A model generated the notes under the pieces. It was given only the letters and a program-made list of their open reading frames with translations, searched no databases and was not told the DNA's origin. From Frigidibacter sp. SD6-1 (GTDB lineage Bacteria; Pseudomonadota; Alphaproteobacteria; Rhodobacterales; Rhodobacteraceae), in the NCBI RefSeq assembly GCF_030143255.1, contig NZ_JARJNR010000009.1, positions 53,854-117,853 of the forward strand: a stretch of 64,000 nt of DNA, read 5' to 3'. Position numbers and translations under genes: made by a program. Below are positions 32,989 to 41,335 of this stretch, in pieces (positions within the stretch are counted from its first letter, which is position 1; each line of letters starts with the position of its first letter).

Positions 32989-33000
32989 GCCAAACTATGC
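32989..33000 (-). promoter_or_regulatory. GCATAGTTT box upstream of methionine gamma-lyase
   Basis: GCATAGTTTGGC on the minus strand, 72-83 bp before the megL start, differing by one base from GCATAGTTTAGC at 31090-31101. Here the second arm (ACTATG) is missing, so it is a half site. It lies 28 bp before the Lrp gene at 33028. Confidence 0.45.
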
Positions 33001-33027
33001 TACAAATTCCCATCAGATTGACATATC

Positions 33028-33510
33028 ATGCCACGAGAATATCAAATGAAGCAGATTGATGCCAAAGACCGGCAGATCATCCGCGAACTGCAGCGCGACG
33101 GCCGCCTGACCAATCAGGACCTGGCCGAGCGGGTGAACCTCTCCCCCTCGCCCTGCCTGCGTCGCGTGCGGCTTCTGGAAGAGGCGCAGGTGATCACCGG
33201 CTATTCCGCCGATGTCGATCCGCGCGCCTGTGGTCTCTCGATCACCGCCTTCATCCGCATCACGCTCGCCCGCCACGACCGCGAGGCGGTGAAGGGGTTC
33301 GAGGCCAAGGTGCGGGATATCCCCGACATCCTCGACTGTTACCTGCTGACCGGCGAGGCGGATTACCTGCTGCGCGTGCTGGTCGCCGACCTGGGCGCCT
33401 ATGAGGAGTTCGTGAGGAACCGCCTGCACGCGATCCCGGGCGTCGCCTCGATCACCACGAGCCTCGTCTATGGCACGGTCAAACAGTCGCGGCTCTATCC
33501 GCTCGACTGA
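33028..33510 (+). CDS. Lrp/AsnC-family transcriptional regulator
   Basis: 160 residues. HTH at 8-60 (IDAKDRQIIRELQRDGRLTNQDLAERVNLSPSPCLRRVRLLEEA, quoted in part as its class signature LSPSPCLRRVRLLE) and a RAM domain (LSITAFIRITLARH, LLTGEADYLLRVLVADL). Start at 33028; MKQIDAK at 33046 is an alternative. Divergent from megL, hence probably its regulator, distinct from the MdeR-like protein. Ends flush with the convergent SIS-domain gene. Confidence 0.9.
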   Translation: MPREYQMKQIDAKDRQIIRELQRDGRLTNQDLAERVNLSPSPCLRRVRLLEEAQVITGYSADVDPRACGLSITAFIRITLARHDREAVKGFEAKVRDIPDILDCYLLTGEADYLLRVLVADLGAYEEFVRNRLHAIPGVASITTSLVYGTVKQSRLYPLD

Positions 33511-34056
33511 TCATTCCATGTTGGTGTGACGCGCGCGCATGGTTTCCGGCTGGATGCCCAGCCGGTCGCGCAGGTCAAGCACCATCACCTCGAAAAGAAG
33601 AAACAGCGCGCCTTCGAAAAGCGAGCCCATCGGCAGGGCCGAGGTCGCCTGTTCGTCATTGGCCATGGTTTGCGCGGGAACGGTCAAGACATGATCGGCA
33701 AGCGCGGCCGAAGCTGTGCCGGGCTGGGCCGTAATGAAAAGCACCTGTGCACCGGCGGCTTTCGCGCGGGTCATCAGCGCGGTGACCGTTACCAACTCGC
33801 CCGGTCCCGCGACGGCGATGAATATGTCGCCGGGTCCGAGCGCCGGTGCCGTCATGTCGCCCTGCATCGCGACCGGCAGGCCCATATGGTGAAGCCGCAT
33901 CGCGAAGCCAGAGAGCTGAAGCCTTTCCCGCCCGCAGCCATGCGCCATGATGCGCCCTGCCCCGGCGATCATCCCGCAGGCGGCGGCGACAGAGCCGAGG
34001 TCAAGCTGGTCGGTCACCTCGCCCAGTTCCTTCAGGGCCATGTGAAAGGGGTTCAT
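33511..34056 (-). CDS. SIS-domain protein, 6-phospho-3-hexuloisomerase-like
   Basis: 181 residues, one SIS domain, with the family tail ARHTNME. The N-terminal half reads IMAHGCGRERLQLSGFAMRLHHMGLPV. The usual phosphate-binding loop (SGSGET) is VAGPGEL here, so the serine and threonine that hold the phosphate are replaced; the substrate or role may differ from 3-hexulose-6-phosphate isomerisation. The ATG overlaps the FGGY kinase stop by 4 bp. Last gene of the minus-strand half of the sugar cluster. Confidence 0.82.
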   Translation of the reverse strand: MNPFHMALKELGEVTDQLDLGSVAAACGMIAGAGRIMAHGCGRERLQLSGFAMRLHHMGLPVAMQGDMTAPALGPGDIFIAVAGPGELVTVTALMTRAKAAGAQVLFITAQPGTASAALADHVLTVPAQTMANDEQATSALPMGSLFEGALFLLFEVMVLDLRDRLGIQPETMRARHTNME

Positions 34057-35546
34057 CCATCCTCGCCAAGGTCAGCCGCGATCTCTCTTGTCCGCTCATA
34101 GAGGGCGCGGAACAAGGGGTACTGGCGCTGATAGGCGGGATGGCGCCGCGCCGCAACCCGGCGCGCCTCGGGGTTCCAGCCGGCAATATCGTCGGCCTGC
34201 GCCTGACCGATGGCCAGCGCGGCCAGGAAAGCATCGCCATAGGCCGCGCCGGTGGTGACGCGCGCGACCGACTGGTCAAGCCCGGCGAGGTCGGACGTGG
34301 CCTGCAGCCAGACGGAATTCTTCGTGCCGCCGCCGACGGCCAGAACGCGCGCGGGGGGCGCGCCCGCCTCGGCGAACGTGTCGGTCACATGGCGGGTGGC
34401 CATGGCGATCCCTTCAAGCACGGCGCGGTACATTTCGCCCCGCCCATGCGTCAGGTTCAACCCGAAGAAAGCGCCTTTTGCCAATGGGTTATGGATCGGT
34501 GTTCGCTCGCCTGAGAAATAGGGCAGACACAAAAGCCCACGCGCGCCGGGCGGCACGGCCTCCGCCTCGGCGGCGAGCCGGGCGAAGGCCCGGTCACGCG
34601 GCAGGTCGGCCGCGAAATGGTCGCGGAACCAGTGGGTCAGCGTGCCCGAGGTCGCGAGCCCCGCCATCGCCGCATGCTGACCGGGCAAGAGCCATGGCGC
34701 GTGCCAGAGACGCGGATCGGTCAGGCGGCGGTCGGCGAGAAGGATGATGAAGATCGTGGAGCCATACATCAGCATCATGTCGCCCGGCGCCCGCGCGCCC
34801 ACGCTCACCGCCTCTGCCGCCGCGTCGATCGTGCCGCAGGTCACGGGCGTTCCGGGCGCGAGTCCGGTCTCCCGCGCAGCGGCCCCGGTGACCCGCCCCG
34901 CGATTTCGGACGACCAGAGGAGGCGCGGCAGCATCGCCTCGTCGCAGATGTCAGCCAGATCGCAGTGCCAGCGCTGGCGGGCGATGTCGTAAAGGGGCGC
35001 GAAGCTCGACGCGGTGTAATGGTCGATCACATAGTCGCCGGTCAGCTTCCAGGTCAGGTAGCTGGTCGAGGTCAGGATGCGTTTGGTCTGCGCCCAGATT
35101 TCCGGCCGGTTACGGCGCAGCCAGAGGATCTTCGGCCCGACCGCCTGCGAGGTCAGCGCATTGCCGGATCGGTCGAGAATGCGCGCCTCGCCGATTTCGG
35201 CATTCAGTAGCGCGATCTCGGCGCTGGCCCGTGTGTCGACGCCATAAAGGACGCCGTTCATCAGCGGGGCGCCATCCGCATCGACCGGCAGCATGCAGGG
35301 GCCGATCGCAGAGCAGGCGACAGCGCCGATCTCTTCAGGTTTTACCTGAGAAGATCGCAACATCTTGCTGACAATAAATACAAAATCGCCCCACCAATCC
35401 TCGTCCGCTCGATGCTCCGCCCAGCCCGGATGCGGCACGATCATCTCATGCGGCCGCGCCGCTTCGGCGACGATCCGGCCGCTCGCATCGACGATCACGC
35501 CCTTGGATTCAAAAGTGCCGATATCGACGCCGAGCGTATAGGCCAT
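34053..35546 (-). CDS. FGGY-family carbohydrate kinase
   Basis: 497 residues, two actin-like ATPase domains. N-terminal TLGVDIGTFESKGVIVDASG is the phosphate-1 motif; GVLYGVDTRA holds the catalytic Asp; TCGTIDAAAEAVSVGARAPGDMMLMYGST and RVLAVGGGTKNSVWLQATSDL are the C-terminal ATP-site motifs. Closest in style to xylulokinase/ribulokinase-type kinases; substrate probably a keto-sugar. Co-translated with the SIS protein; 3 bp after the M42 gene. Confidence 0.9.
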   Translation of the reverse strand: MAYTLGVDIGTFESKGVIVDASGRIVAEAARPHEMIVPHPGWAEHRADEDWWGDFVFIVSKMLRSSQVKPEEIGAVACSAIGPCMLPVDADGAPLMNGVLYGVDTRASAEIALLNAEIGEARILDRSGNALTSQAVGPKILWLRRNRPEIWAQTKRILTSTSYLTWKLTGDYVIDHYTASSFAPLYDIARQRWHCDLADICDEAMLPRLLWSSEIAGRVTGAAARETGLAPGTPVTCGTIDAAAEAVSVGARAPGDMMLMYGSTIFIILLADRRLTDPRLWHAPWLLPGQHAAMAGLATSGTLTHWFRDHFAADLPRDRAFARLAAEAEAVPPGARGLLCLPYFSGERTPIHNPLAKGAFFGLNLTHGRGEMYRAVLEGIAMATRHVTDTFAEAGAPPARVLAVGGGTKNSVWLQATSDLAGLDQSVARVTTGAAYGDAFLAALAIGQAQADDIAGWNPEARRVAARRHPAYQRQYPLFRALYERTREIAADLGEDG

Positions 35547-35549
35547 CTC

Positions 35550-36644
35550 TCACCCCCAGTTCAGCGGGAAATCCGGCCCGATACCGCGGATCGCCGCACC
35601 AAGAAGGCGGGTCAGCGCCTCAAGATCGGCCAGATCGCAGCATTCGAGCGCCGAATGCGAATAGCGCATGGGAAAGCCCATATCGATGGCGGCGACGCCC
35701 TCGCCCGCCAGCTGCACATAGGAGAGATCGGTCAGGACCCCGACCTGGGCAGAGCGCTGGAGTGCCAGCCCCTCGGCCGATGCCGTCTCTTCCATCAACG
35801 CGACCAGCGCCAGATGCGGGATCACTCCGTTCAGCGTACCGCGCCCGTGGAAGGAATAAAGGCTCATCCCCGGCCCGGCACCGAGCCGCATCTCGCCCCG
35901 CTCCGCCATGTCGGGCGTGTCGGTCGCCAGCATCAGGTCGATCTGGATGGCGATATCGGGTTTCAACACCTGCGCCGCCACCACAGCGCCGCGCAGGTTG
36001 AATTCCTCCTGCACCGAAAAGACCACATGGACCGTGGGGCGGTCCTTTGCACTGCCAAGCGCGCGCACCAGTTCCAGCAGCACCGCGCAGCCCGCCCGGT
36101 CATCGACCGACGTGCCCGCGATCCGCCCGCCCGCCAGCTCCATGGCGCGCGGCATGTAGACAACCGGCGTGCCGATCCGCACGCCCGCCGCCTCGACCGC
36201 CGCTTTCGAGCCATGGCCGGTGTCGATGAAAATCTCCGGCGCCTTCAGGACGTGATATTTCTCTTCCGGCCCCGTCGCATGATGGGCCTTGTTGGCAATA
36301 AGGCCCGGCACATCCCGCCCCTCGCCCACGCAACAGAGAACCGCCTGCGCCGCCAGCGCCCGCTCCGGCACGCCGCCCATTCGCTCGACACGGATCAATC
36401 CGTCCGCCTCGATCTTGCGGACGATGAAACCGAGCTGGTCCATATGGGTGAAAACCATGACCGATGGCCGATCAGGCCGACCTTCAAGCGTCACGATCAG
36501 GTTGCCCAGCCGGTCGGTCCGGGTGGCCACCCCTTCCGGCAGGCGCACGCGGATCAATGCCGCCACACGCTCCTCATGCCCCGAAAGGCCGGGGGTCAGC
36601 ATCAGGTCGACCAGATCGCGCTTCAGCCTGTCCCGCATGATCAC
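35550..36644 (-). CDS. M42-family metallohydrolase (SgcX/FrvX-like)
   Basis: 364 residues. Dinuclear metal site residues of M42: H67 in VFTHMDQLGF, D181/D182 in GTSVDDRAGCAVLL, E213/E214 in SVQEEFNLRG, and the final His in MRYSHSALECCDL. M42 enzymes are aminopeptidases, but members inside sugar operons (E. coli SgcX and FrvX) have unknown substrates; here too it neighbours a BtpA/SgcQ protein and sugar kinases. The start overlaps the BtpA-family stop by 4 bp, implying a functional pair. Confidence 0.87.
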   Translation of the reverse strand: MIMRDRLKRDLVDLMLTPGLSGHEERVAALIRVRLPEGVATRTDRLGNLIVTLEGRPDRPSVMVFTHMDQLGFIVRKIEADGLIRVERMGGVPERALAAQAVLCCVGEGRDVPGLIANKAHHATGPEEKYHVLKAPEIFIDTGHGSKAAVEAAGVRIGTPVVYMPRAMELAGGRIAGTSVDDRAGCAVLLELVRALGSAKDRPTVHVVFSVQEEFNLRGAVVAAQVLKPDIAIQIDLMLATDTPDMAERGEMRLGAGPGMSLYSFHGRGTLNGVIPHLALVALMEETASAEGLALQRSAQVGVLTDLSYVQLAGEGVAAIDMGFPMRYSHSALECCDLADLEALTRLLGAAIRGIGPDFPLNWG

Positions 36645-37453
36645 GCCCCGCCCCGCGCGGCACGGGCGCGCGCCATGAAATCCTCGGCCCGGGCCGGATC
36701 GACCGGGTTCCAGGTGTCGCCGCCCACCTTCAGCGCCGATCCGACGATACAGCCGTCGGCCACCCTCAACACGTCGGCTATCGTCGCATGTCTCACCCCG
36801 GTATTGGCCAGAACCGGCATGTCGGGCAGCACTTTCTTCACCGCCTCAAGGTCCGACAGCGCCGCCGCCTCGCCGGTGATCTGGCCGGACACCAGAACCG
36901 CATCGGGGATCGAGGAGAAGACCGCGCTTCGCGCCCGGTCGGGCAGGGACCGGCGGTCGAGACTGTCGGCAAATTCGGCCGAGACATTGTAGAGCATGAC
37001 CAGATCGCGGCGCCCCAGCCGGTTGCGATAGCGCATCGCCGCGCCCGCGTCGGGCGTCCAGGGGCCCATGTCCGAAGCATAGGTGCCGGTGAATATCTCG
37101 CGCACGAAGGTCGCACCCGTCGCGGCGGCAAGCGCGACGGTAGAGATCGGGTCCCACAGGACGTTGACGCCGAAGGGCACCGAAATCTCACCCCTCAGCC
37201 GCCCGATCACATAGGCCATCGTCGCGGTCGAGGCGGGATCGACGCGGAATTCATAGGGCCGGTCGTTTTCGTTGCCGAACATGATCGCGTCGAACCCCGC
37301 CCCCTGCAGGGCGGCAAGGTCGGCGCGGGCGGCTGCCACCAGCCCCTCGAGCCCGGTCCCGGGGTCATGCAGCGGCGCACCCGGCAGGGCGCCGAGATGG
37401 ACCATGCCGATCACCGGCTTCACCGCGCCGAACAGCTTGCGGAAATTCCCCAT
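36641..37453 (-). CDS. BtpA/SgcQ family protein
   Basis: 270 residues, TIM-barrel-like BtpA family. Start MGNFRKLFGAVKPVIG at 37453 with GGGAGGGGAG just upstream; an ATG at 37465 is less likely. Conserved stretches: GMVHLGALPGAPLHDPG, DAIMFGNENDRPYEF, FGVNVLWDPISTVALAAATGA, ILANTGVR-type VLANTGVRHATI, and GCIVGSALKVGGDTWNPVDP. BtpA was linked to photosystem I biogenesis in cyanobacteria, while SgcQ relatives sit in sugar operons and look like phosphosugar or nucleosidase-type enzymes. Function here unassigned. Confidence 0.88.
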   Translation of the reverse strand: MGNFRKLFGAVKPVIGMVHLGALPGAPLHDPGTGLEGLVAAARADLAALQGAGFDAIMFGNENDRPYEFRVDPASTATMAYVIGRLRGEISVPFGVNVLWDPISTVALAAATGATFVREIFTGTYASDMGPWTPDAGAAMRYRNRLGRRDLVMLYNVSAEFADSLDRRSLPDRARSAVFSSIPDAVLVSGQITGEAAALSDLEAVKKVLPDMPVLANTGVRHATIADVLRVADGCIVGSALKVGGDTWNPVDPARAEDFMARARAARGGA

Positions 37454-37496
37454 CTCCCCTCCCATTCGGGTTGCGGCGCCCCGCCGGATGATGAAT

Positions 37497-37512
37497 CATG
37501 CTAGCATGTTAG
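37497..37512. promoter_or_regulatory. GntR operator, copy 1 (AKR/BtpA divergent promoter)
   Basis: CATGCTAGCATGTTAG, 44 bp from the BtpA start and 17 bp before the AKR start. Matches CATACTAACATGTTAG at 42065-42080 in 14 of 16 positions. It contains two overlapping palindromes, CATGCTAGCATG (37497-37508) and near-palindromic CTAGCATGTTAG (37501-37512). Confidence 0.7.
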
Positions 37513-37529
37513 CTGCCGGGAGAGACAGA

Positions 37530-38555
37530 ATGCAACTCAGGACACGCGCCTGGAACCGCGGGGAGAAAGGCGCCCTGCCCTTCACCGAGCTTGGCTTCGG
37601 CACCGCGCCCCTAGGCAATCTCTACCGCGCGGTCAGCGATGCCGAAGCCGATGCGGTGCTTGCGCGGGCCTGGGACATGGGCCTGCGCTATTTCGATACC
37701 GCGCCCCTTTACGGCTTCGGCCTGTCCGAGACCCGACTCAACCGCTTCCTCCGCGGCAAGCCGCGTGGCGAATATGTGCTGTCGACCAAGATCGGGCGGC
37801 TTCTGGCCGCCTGCCCGCCCGAGGCGCGCGACGGCGTGGGCAAATGGTTCGACGTGCCCTCGCGGCGGGAGGTCTATGACTATTCCTACGACGGCACGAT
37901 GCGCTCGGTCGCGTTTTCGCTTGAACGGCTCGGGGTGGACCGGATCGACGTGCTTTACGCCCATGACCTTGATATCTTCAACCATGGCAGCGCGGAGGCG
38001 CTTCAGGCGCGGCTGGATGAATTCATCTCCGGCGGCTACCGGGCGCTTTTGAAACTGCGCGAGGAAGGGGTGATCCGGGCCTTCGGTGCGGGCGTCAACG
38101 AATGGCAGCCCTGCCAGTGGCTGACGGAACGCGGCGATTTCGACATCTTCCTGCTGGCTGGCCGCTACACGCTATTGGAACAGGAGGCGCTCGCCTCTTT
38201 CCTGCCCATGGCGGCAGAGCGCGGCATCGGCATCGTGATCGGCGGGCCCTACAATTCGGGCATCCTCGCCAGCGGGCCGAGGCCCGGCGCCTTCTACAAT
38301 TACAATCCCGCCCCGCCCGAGATCATCGCGCGGGTCGAGCGCATCCAGTCTGTCTGCGCGCGTCACGACGTACGGCTGGTGGATGCAGCCTTCCAGTTCC
38401 CGCTGCGCCATCCTTCCGTCCTGTCGGTGATCCCGGGCGGCCAGTCGGTGAGCGAGATGGAGGCGAACCTGGTGGCCGCGACCGCGACAATACCGCCCGC
38501 GCTCTGGGCGGACCTGAAGGCCGAGGGGCTGATGCGGCCAGATGCGCCGGTCTGA
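37530..38555 (+). CDS. Aldo/keto reductase (L-fucose/D-threo-aldose dehydrogenase type)
   Basis: 341 residues. ATG at 37530 with GGGAGAG upstream; the longer frame runs back over the operator and is rejected. AKR tetrad: Asp and Tyr in YFDTAPLYGFGLSE, Lys in LSTKIGRLL, His in VLYAHDLDIF. The group contains L-fucose dehydrogenase, D-threo-aldose 1-dehydrogenase and pyridoxal 4-dehydrogenase. With the lactonase gene next, oxidation of a free aldose to a lactone is the likely reaction. C-terminal cofactor loop: VIPGGQSVSEMEANL. Confidence 0.87.
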   Translation: MQLRTRAWNRGEKGALPFTELGFGTAPLGNLYRAVSDAEADAVLARAWDMGLRYFDTAPLYGFGLSETRLNRFLRGKPRGEYVLSTKIGRLLAACPPEARDGVGKWFDVPSRREVYDYSYDGTMRSVAFSLERLGVDRIDVLYAHDLDIFNHGSAEALQARLDEFISGGYRALLKLREEGVIRAFGAGVNEWQPCQWLTERGDFDIFLLAGRYTLLEQEALASFLPMAAERGIGIVIGGPYNSGILASGPRPGAFYNYNPAPPEIIARVERIQSVCARHDVRLVDAAFQFPLRHPSVLSVIPGGQSVSEMEANLVAATATIPPALWADLKAEGLMRPDAPV

Positions 38556-38565
38556 GGAGGCAACG

Positions 38566-39399
38566 ATGCAGATAGACGCCCATCAGCATTTCTGGAACCC
38601 CGCGCGGGGCGATTATTTCTGGATGCCCAAGGACGATCCGGTGCTGGCGCGGCCCTATGCGCCTGCCGATCTGGCGCCGATCCTTGCGGCGGACGGGATC
38701 GACGGGACGGTTCTGGTACAGGCGGCAGCGACGGTCGATGAGACGGAATATATGCTAGGGCTCGCCGATGCGACGGCGTTCGTGAAAGGTGTCGTCGGCT
38801 GGGTGGATTTTGAACGGCCGACGGACCGGGAATCCTTAAGGCGTCTTTCCAAGCACCCGAAATTCAAGGGCATTCGCCCGATGATACAGGATATTCCGGA
38901 TGACGATTGGATGCTGCGCGAGGAGGTGCAATGGGGTTTCCGCGCGGTGGCCGACCTCGGGCTGACCTTCGATGCGCTGGGGTTTCCGCGCCATCTGGCG
39001 AATTTCCTGATCATCCTGAAGCGCCATCCGGACATGCGGGTGGTCGTCGATCATTGCATGAAGCCGCAGATCAGGACCCATTCCGCGGCCTCCTTCGCCC
39101 ATTGGGCGGACGGACTGGCGCGGATCGCCGGGGAAACCGGCGCCTATTGCAAGTTCTCGGCGCTGATCACCGAGGCGGAGCCGGGCTGGACGGTCGAGGA
39201 TCTGAAACCCTATGTCGACCACGTGATCGCGGTCTTTGGCGCCGAGCGGGTGATGTGGGGCTCTGACTGGCCGGTCTGCAGGCTCCGGGCGGAATATGAG
39301 GGCTGGCGGCAGGCGGCGCAGGAGTTGACGGCGCATCTGCCAGAGGCAGCGCGCGCGCGGATTTTCGGCGGCACGGCCGTGGAGTTCTACGGGCTCTGA
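38566..39399 (+). CDS. Amidohydrolase-family sugar lactonase
   Basis: 277 residues of the COG3618 amidohydrolase group, which includes L-fucono-1,5-lactonase and L-rhamnono-lactonase. ATG at 38566 with TGAGGAGG upstream. Metal-site residues: IDAHQHFWN at the N-terminus, VVDHCMKP, and the signature MWGSDWPVC near 230. Would hydrolyse the lactone made by the aldo/keto reductase to an aldonate. 10 bp after the AKR gene, so one transcript. Confidence 0.88.
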   Translation: MQIDAHQHFWNPARGDYFWMPKDDPVLARPYAPADLAPILAADGIDGTVLVQAAATVDETEYMLGLADATAFVKGVVGWVDFERPTDRESLRRLSKHPKFKGIRPMIQDIPDDDWMLREEVQWGFRAVADLGLTFDALGFPRHLANFLIILKRHPDMRVVVDHCMKPQIRTHSAASFAHWADGLARIAGETGAYCKFSALITEAEPGWTVEDLKPYVDHVIAVFGAERVMWGSDWPVCRLRAEYEGWRQAAQELTAHLPEAARARIFGGTAVEFYGL

Positions 39400-39406
39400 C
39401 GGGCCG

Positions 39407-39434
39407 CTCATCGTCGGGCTTCGCCCGCTCTTCG
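39407..39434. repeat. REP-like element, copy 3 (half element)
   Basis: CTCATCG (39407-39413) and CTCTTCG (39428-39434) around the hairpin CGGGC-TTC-GCCCG. Lies between the convergent lactonase and PfkB genes. Only the first half of the full element at 5213 or 48117 is present. Confidence 0.6.
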
Positions 39435-39446
39435 CTTAGGCGCCCT

Positions 39447-40343
39447 TCAGCCGCAGCCGGCGCTTCCTGCGAGAAACCGTTCGACCTGAGGTCGGCGGAT
39501 GGCCGATCGCCCCTCTGGCGGGGTCGAGACGAAGAGCGCGGCTGCCGCCTGGGCGAAGGGCGCGGCTTCTTCGAGGCTGTCGCCTCTCATCAGCCCGGCC
39601 GCGAGCGCGCCGATGAAGGCATCACCCGCGCCATGGGCAGAGAGCGCCTTCACGGGCACGGCGGGCGAAAGGGTTGCAGCCGTGCCATCCCATGTGGCGA
39701 TCCCGTCCGCCCCGCGCGTCAGGATCGCGCGGGCCGGCCCGAGCGCCGCGAGGGCAGCGACGCTCTCGGCAGGCGACAGGTCGCCGACGAGTTCCGACGC
39801 CTCGCCACGATTGACGACGATGAGCGAGAGGAGGCGCAGCAGTTCCGCTGCCAGCGGCCGGGCGGGGGCGGCATTGAGGATCACCGCCGCCCCCCGCGCC
39901 ACCGCCGTCCGCGCCAGCGCGAGGTTCACCGCCGCGGGCAGTTCGTTTTGCAGCAGAAGAAGACGACAGCCAGCGGGCAGGTCGATCCCGGTCGGATCGA
40001 GCTGGGCATTCACGCCCGACACGACCACGGCGCCATATTCGCCATCCGCCTGCAGGATCGCCACGCTCATGCCCGAGGCGCCCCGGTGCCGCCGCACGCG
40101 GGCAGTCCCCACTCCGGCGGCAGCAAGCTCCGCCAAGAGAAGATCGCCCGCCCCGTCGGTACCGACCGCGCCCGCCATCTCGACCGTCGCGCCCATCCGC
40201 GCCGCCATGACCGCCTGATTGCCACCCTTGCCGCCGAACGCATAGCGCACGGCGCTGCCCATCAGTGTCTCGTCGGCGCGGGGCAGCCGCGCCGCGCTGA
40301 CGATCACGTCGTGATGAAGCGCGCCGCAGACCAGAAGCGACAT
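39447..40343 (-). CDS. PfkB-family carbohydrate kinase, ribokinase-like
   Basis: 298 residues. The first PfkB signature is RYAFGGKGGNQAVMAARMGA; the C-terminal signature is ALSAHGAGDAFIGALAAGL with the catalytic Asp in GAGD. VGTDGAGDLLLAEL and VSGVNAQLDP also fit ribokinase. The usual Asn-Thr before GAGD is Ala-His. Substrate probably a furanose-type sugar. 1 bp after the TIM-barrel gene's end, in a three-gene minus run led by the GntR gene. Confidence 0.88.
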   Translation of the reverse strand: MSLLVCGALHHDVIVSAARLPRADETLMGSAVRYAFGGKGGNQAVMAARMGATVEMAGAVGTDGAGDLLLAELAAAGVGTARVRRHRGASGMSVAILQADGEYGAVVVSGVNAQLDPTGIDLPAGCRLLLLQNELPAAVNLALARTAVARGAAVILNAAPARPLAAELLRLLSLIVVNRGEASELVGDLSPAESVAALAALGPARAILTRGADGIATWDGTAATLSPAVPVKALSAHGAGDAFIGALAAGLMRGDSLEEAAPFAQAAAALFVSTPPEGRSAIRRPQVERFLAGSAGCG

Positions 40344-40344
40344 C

Positions 40345-41313
40345 TCACTTGTCCTTGAAAAGCGCGGCGCGGACGGCGGCCAGCGCCGCCGCCGCGTCCT
40401 GACGTGCTTGGGCTTCGGTCAAAGACTGACCATCGCGCAGCCGCCGCGCGGCCGACCGCAGCGTTTCGGCCATCGTGACATTGGCCGCGGCCTCGGCGCA
40501 GGGATCGAGGCCGCCATGATCGGGGAACGTGTCGAAATAGATCGTGCCCCGATAGCCGATCCGGTCGAGCGCCAGGAACAGTCCGACCGTCTCGACCGGA
40601 TGGACCGAGCCCACCATCAGACCGTCGTCGCGCTTTCCGTAGCCGTCGTTCAGATGAACGCCGAAGAGCGGCGCCCTGCGCGCGATGAGGCGCGCGGTCT
40701 GGCCGGGATCCTCGCCCGCATAGAGAGAATGGGCGAAATCGAGCGCGACACCAAGATTTGGGCGGTTCACCTCGGCCAGCGCCAGCAGGACCGTGGCCGC
40801 ATCGCGCAGGACGGCGCGGGCGCGCGGCTCGTCGGGCTTGTATTCCACCGCGACGGGGCAGGCGGGATCGTGCGCGGCGACCTCTGAAAGCGCCGCGACC
40901 GTATCCTGCCAGAGCCGGTCGAAATCGGCCTGCAATGGATAATCCACTCCGTCCTGGCCAAGCCAGAGCGTCATAACCCCGCCGCCCATCGCGCCCAGCA
41001 TGTCGATGCCGCGCCGGGTCAGGTCGATCGCCTTTTGCCGGATCAGCCGGTCGGGATGGGTGAAGGCGCCAAGCCGGAAGGCCGGGTCGGCGCCATAACG
41101 CATGGCCAGACCGTTGAGACCGATGCCATACCGGTCGAGAATCTCCCGCGTCGCCTGCGCCGTCAGCCCCGCCAGATGATCGGGGTAGTTCAGGTCGGCC
41201 GCATCGATCCCGGGCACGCTCGCCGCACGCGCAACCATGTCCTCAAGCCCTGCTCCGGTCCGGAAAGCGTTCAGCCGGACGGCATAGCGCGGGCGGGTAT
41301 CGAGGAAGCTCAT
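40345..41313 (-). CDS. Sugar isomerase/epimerase, TIM barrel (xylose isomerase-like)
   Basis: 322 residues of the AP-endonuclease-2/xylose isomerase-like superfamily. Metal-site acidic and His residues are in PVAVEYKPDEPRA, LGVALDFAHSLYAGEDP, FGVHLNDGYGKRDDG and TIYFDTFPDHGG. Interconverts an aldose and ketose or epimers; exact sugar unknown. C-terminal helices resemble rhamnose-isomerase-like members (L-RhaI family in Pseudomonas). Lies between the GntR and PfkB genes. Confidence 0.82.
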   Translation of the reverse strand: MSFLDTRPRYAVRLNAFRTGAGLEDMVARAASVPGIDAADLNYPDHLAGLTAQATREILDRYGIGLNGLAMRYGADPAFRLGAFTHPDRLIRQKAIDLTRRGIDMLGAMGGGVMTLWLGQDGVDYPLQADFDRLWQDTVAALSEVAAHDPACPVAVEYKPDEPRARAVLRDAATVLLALAEVNRPNLGVALDFAHSLYAGEDPGQTARLIARRAPLFGVHLNDGYGKRDDGLMVGSVHPVETVGLFLALDRIGYRGTIYFDTFPDHGGLDPCAEAAANVTMAETLRSAARRLRDGQSLTEAQARQDAAAALAAVRAALFKDK

Positions 41314-41335
41314 GGGCGGTTCCTTTCAGGCCCTG

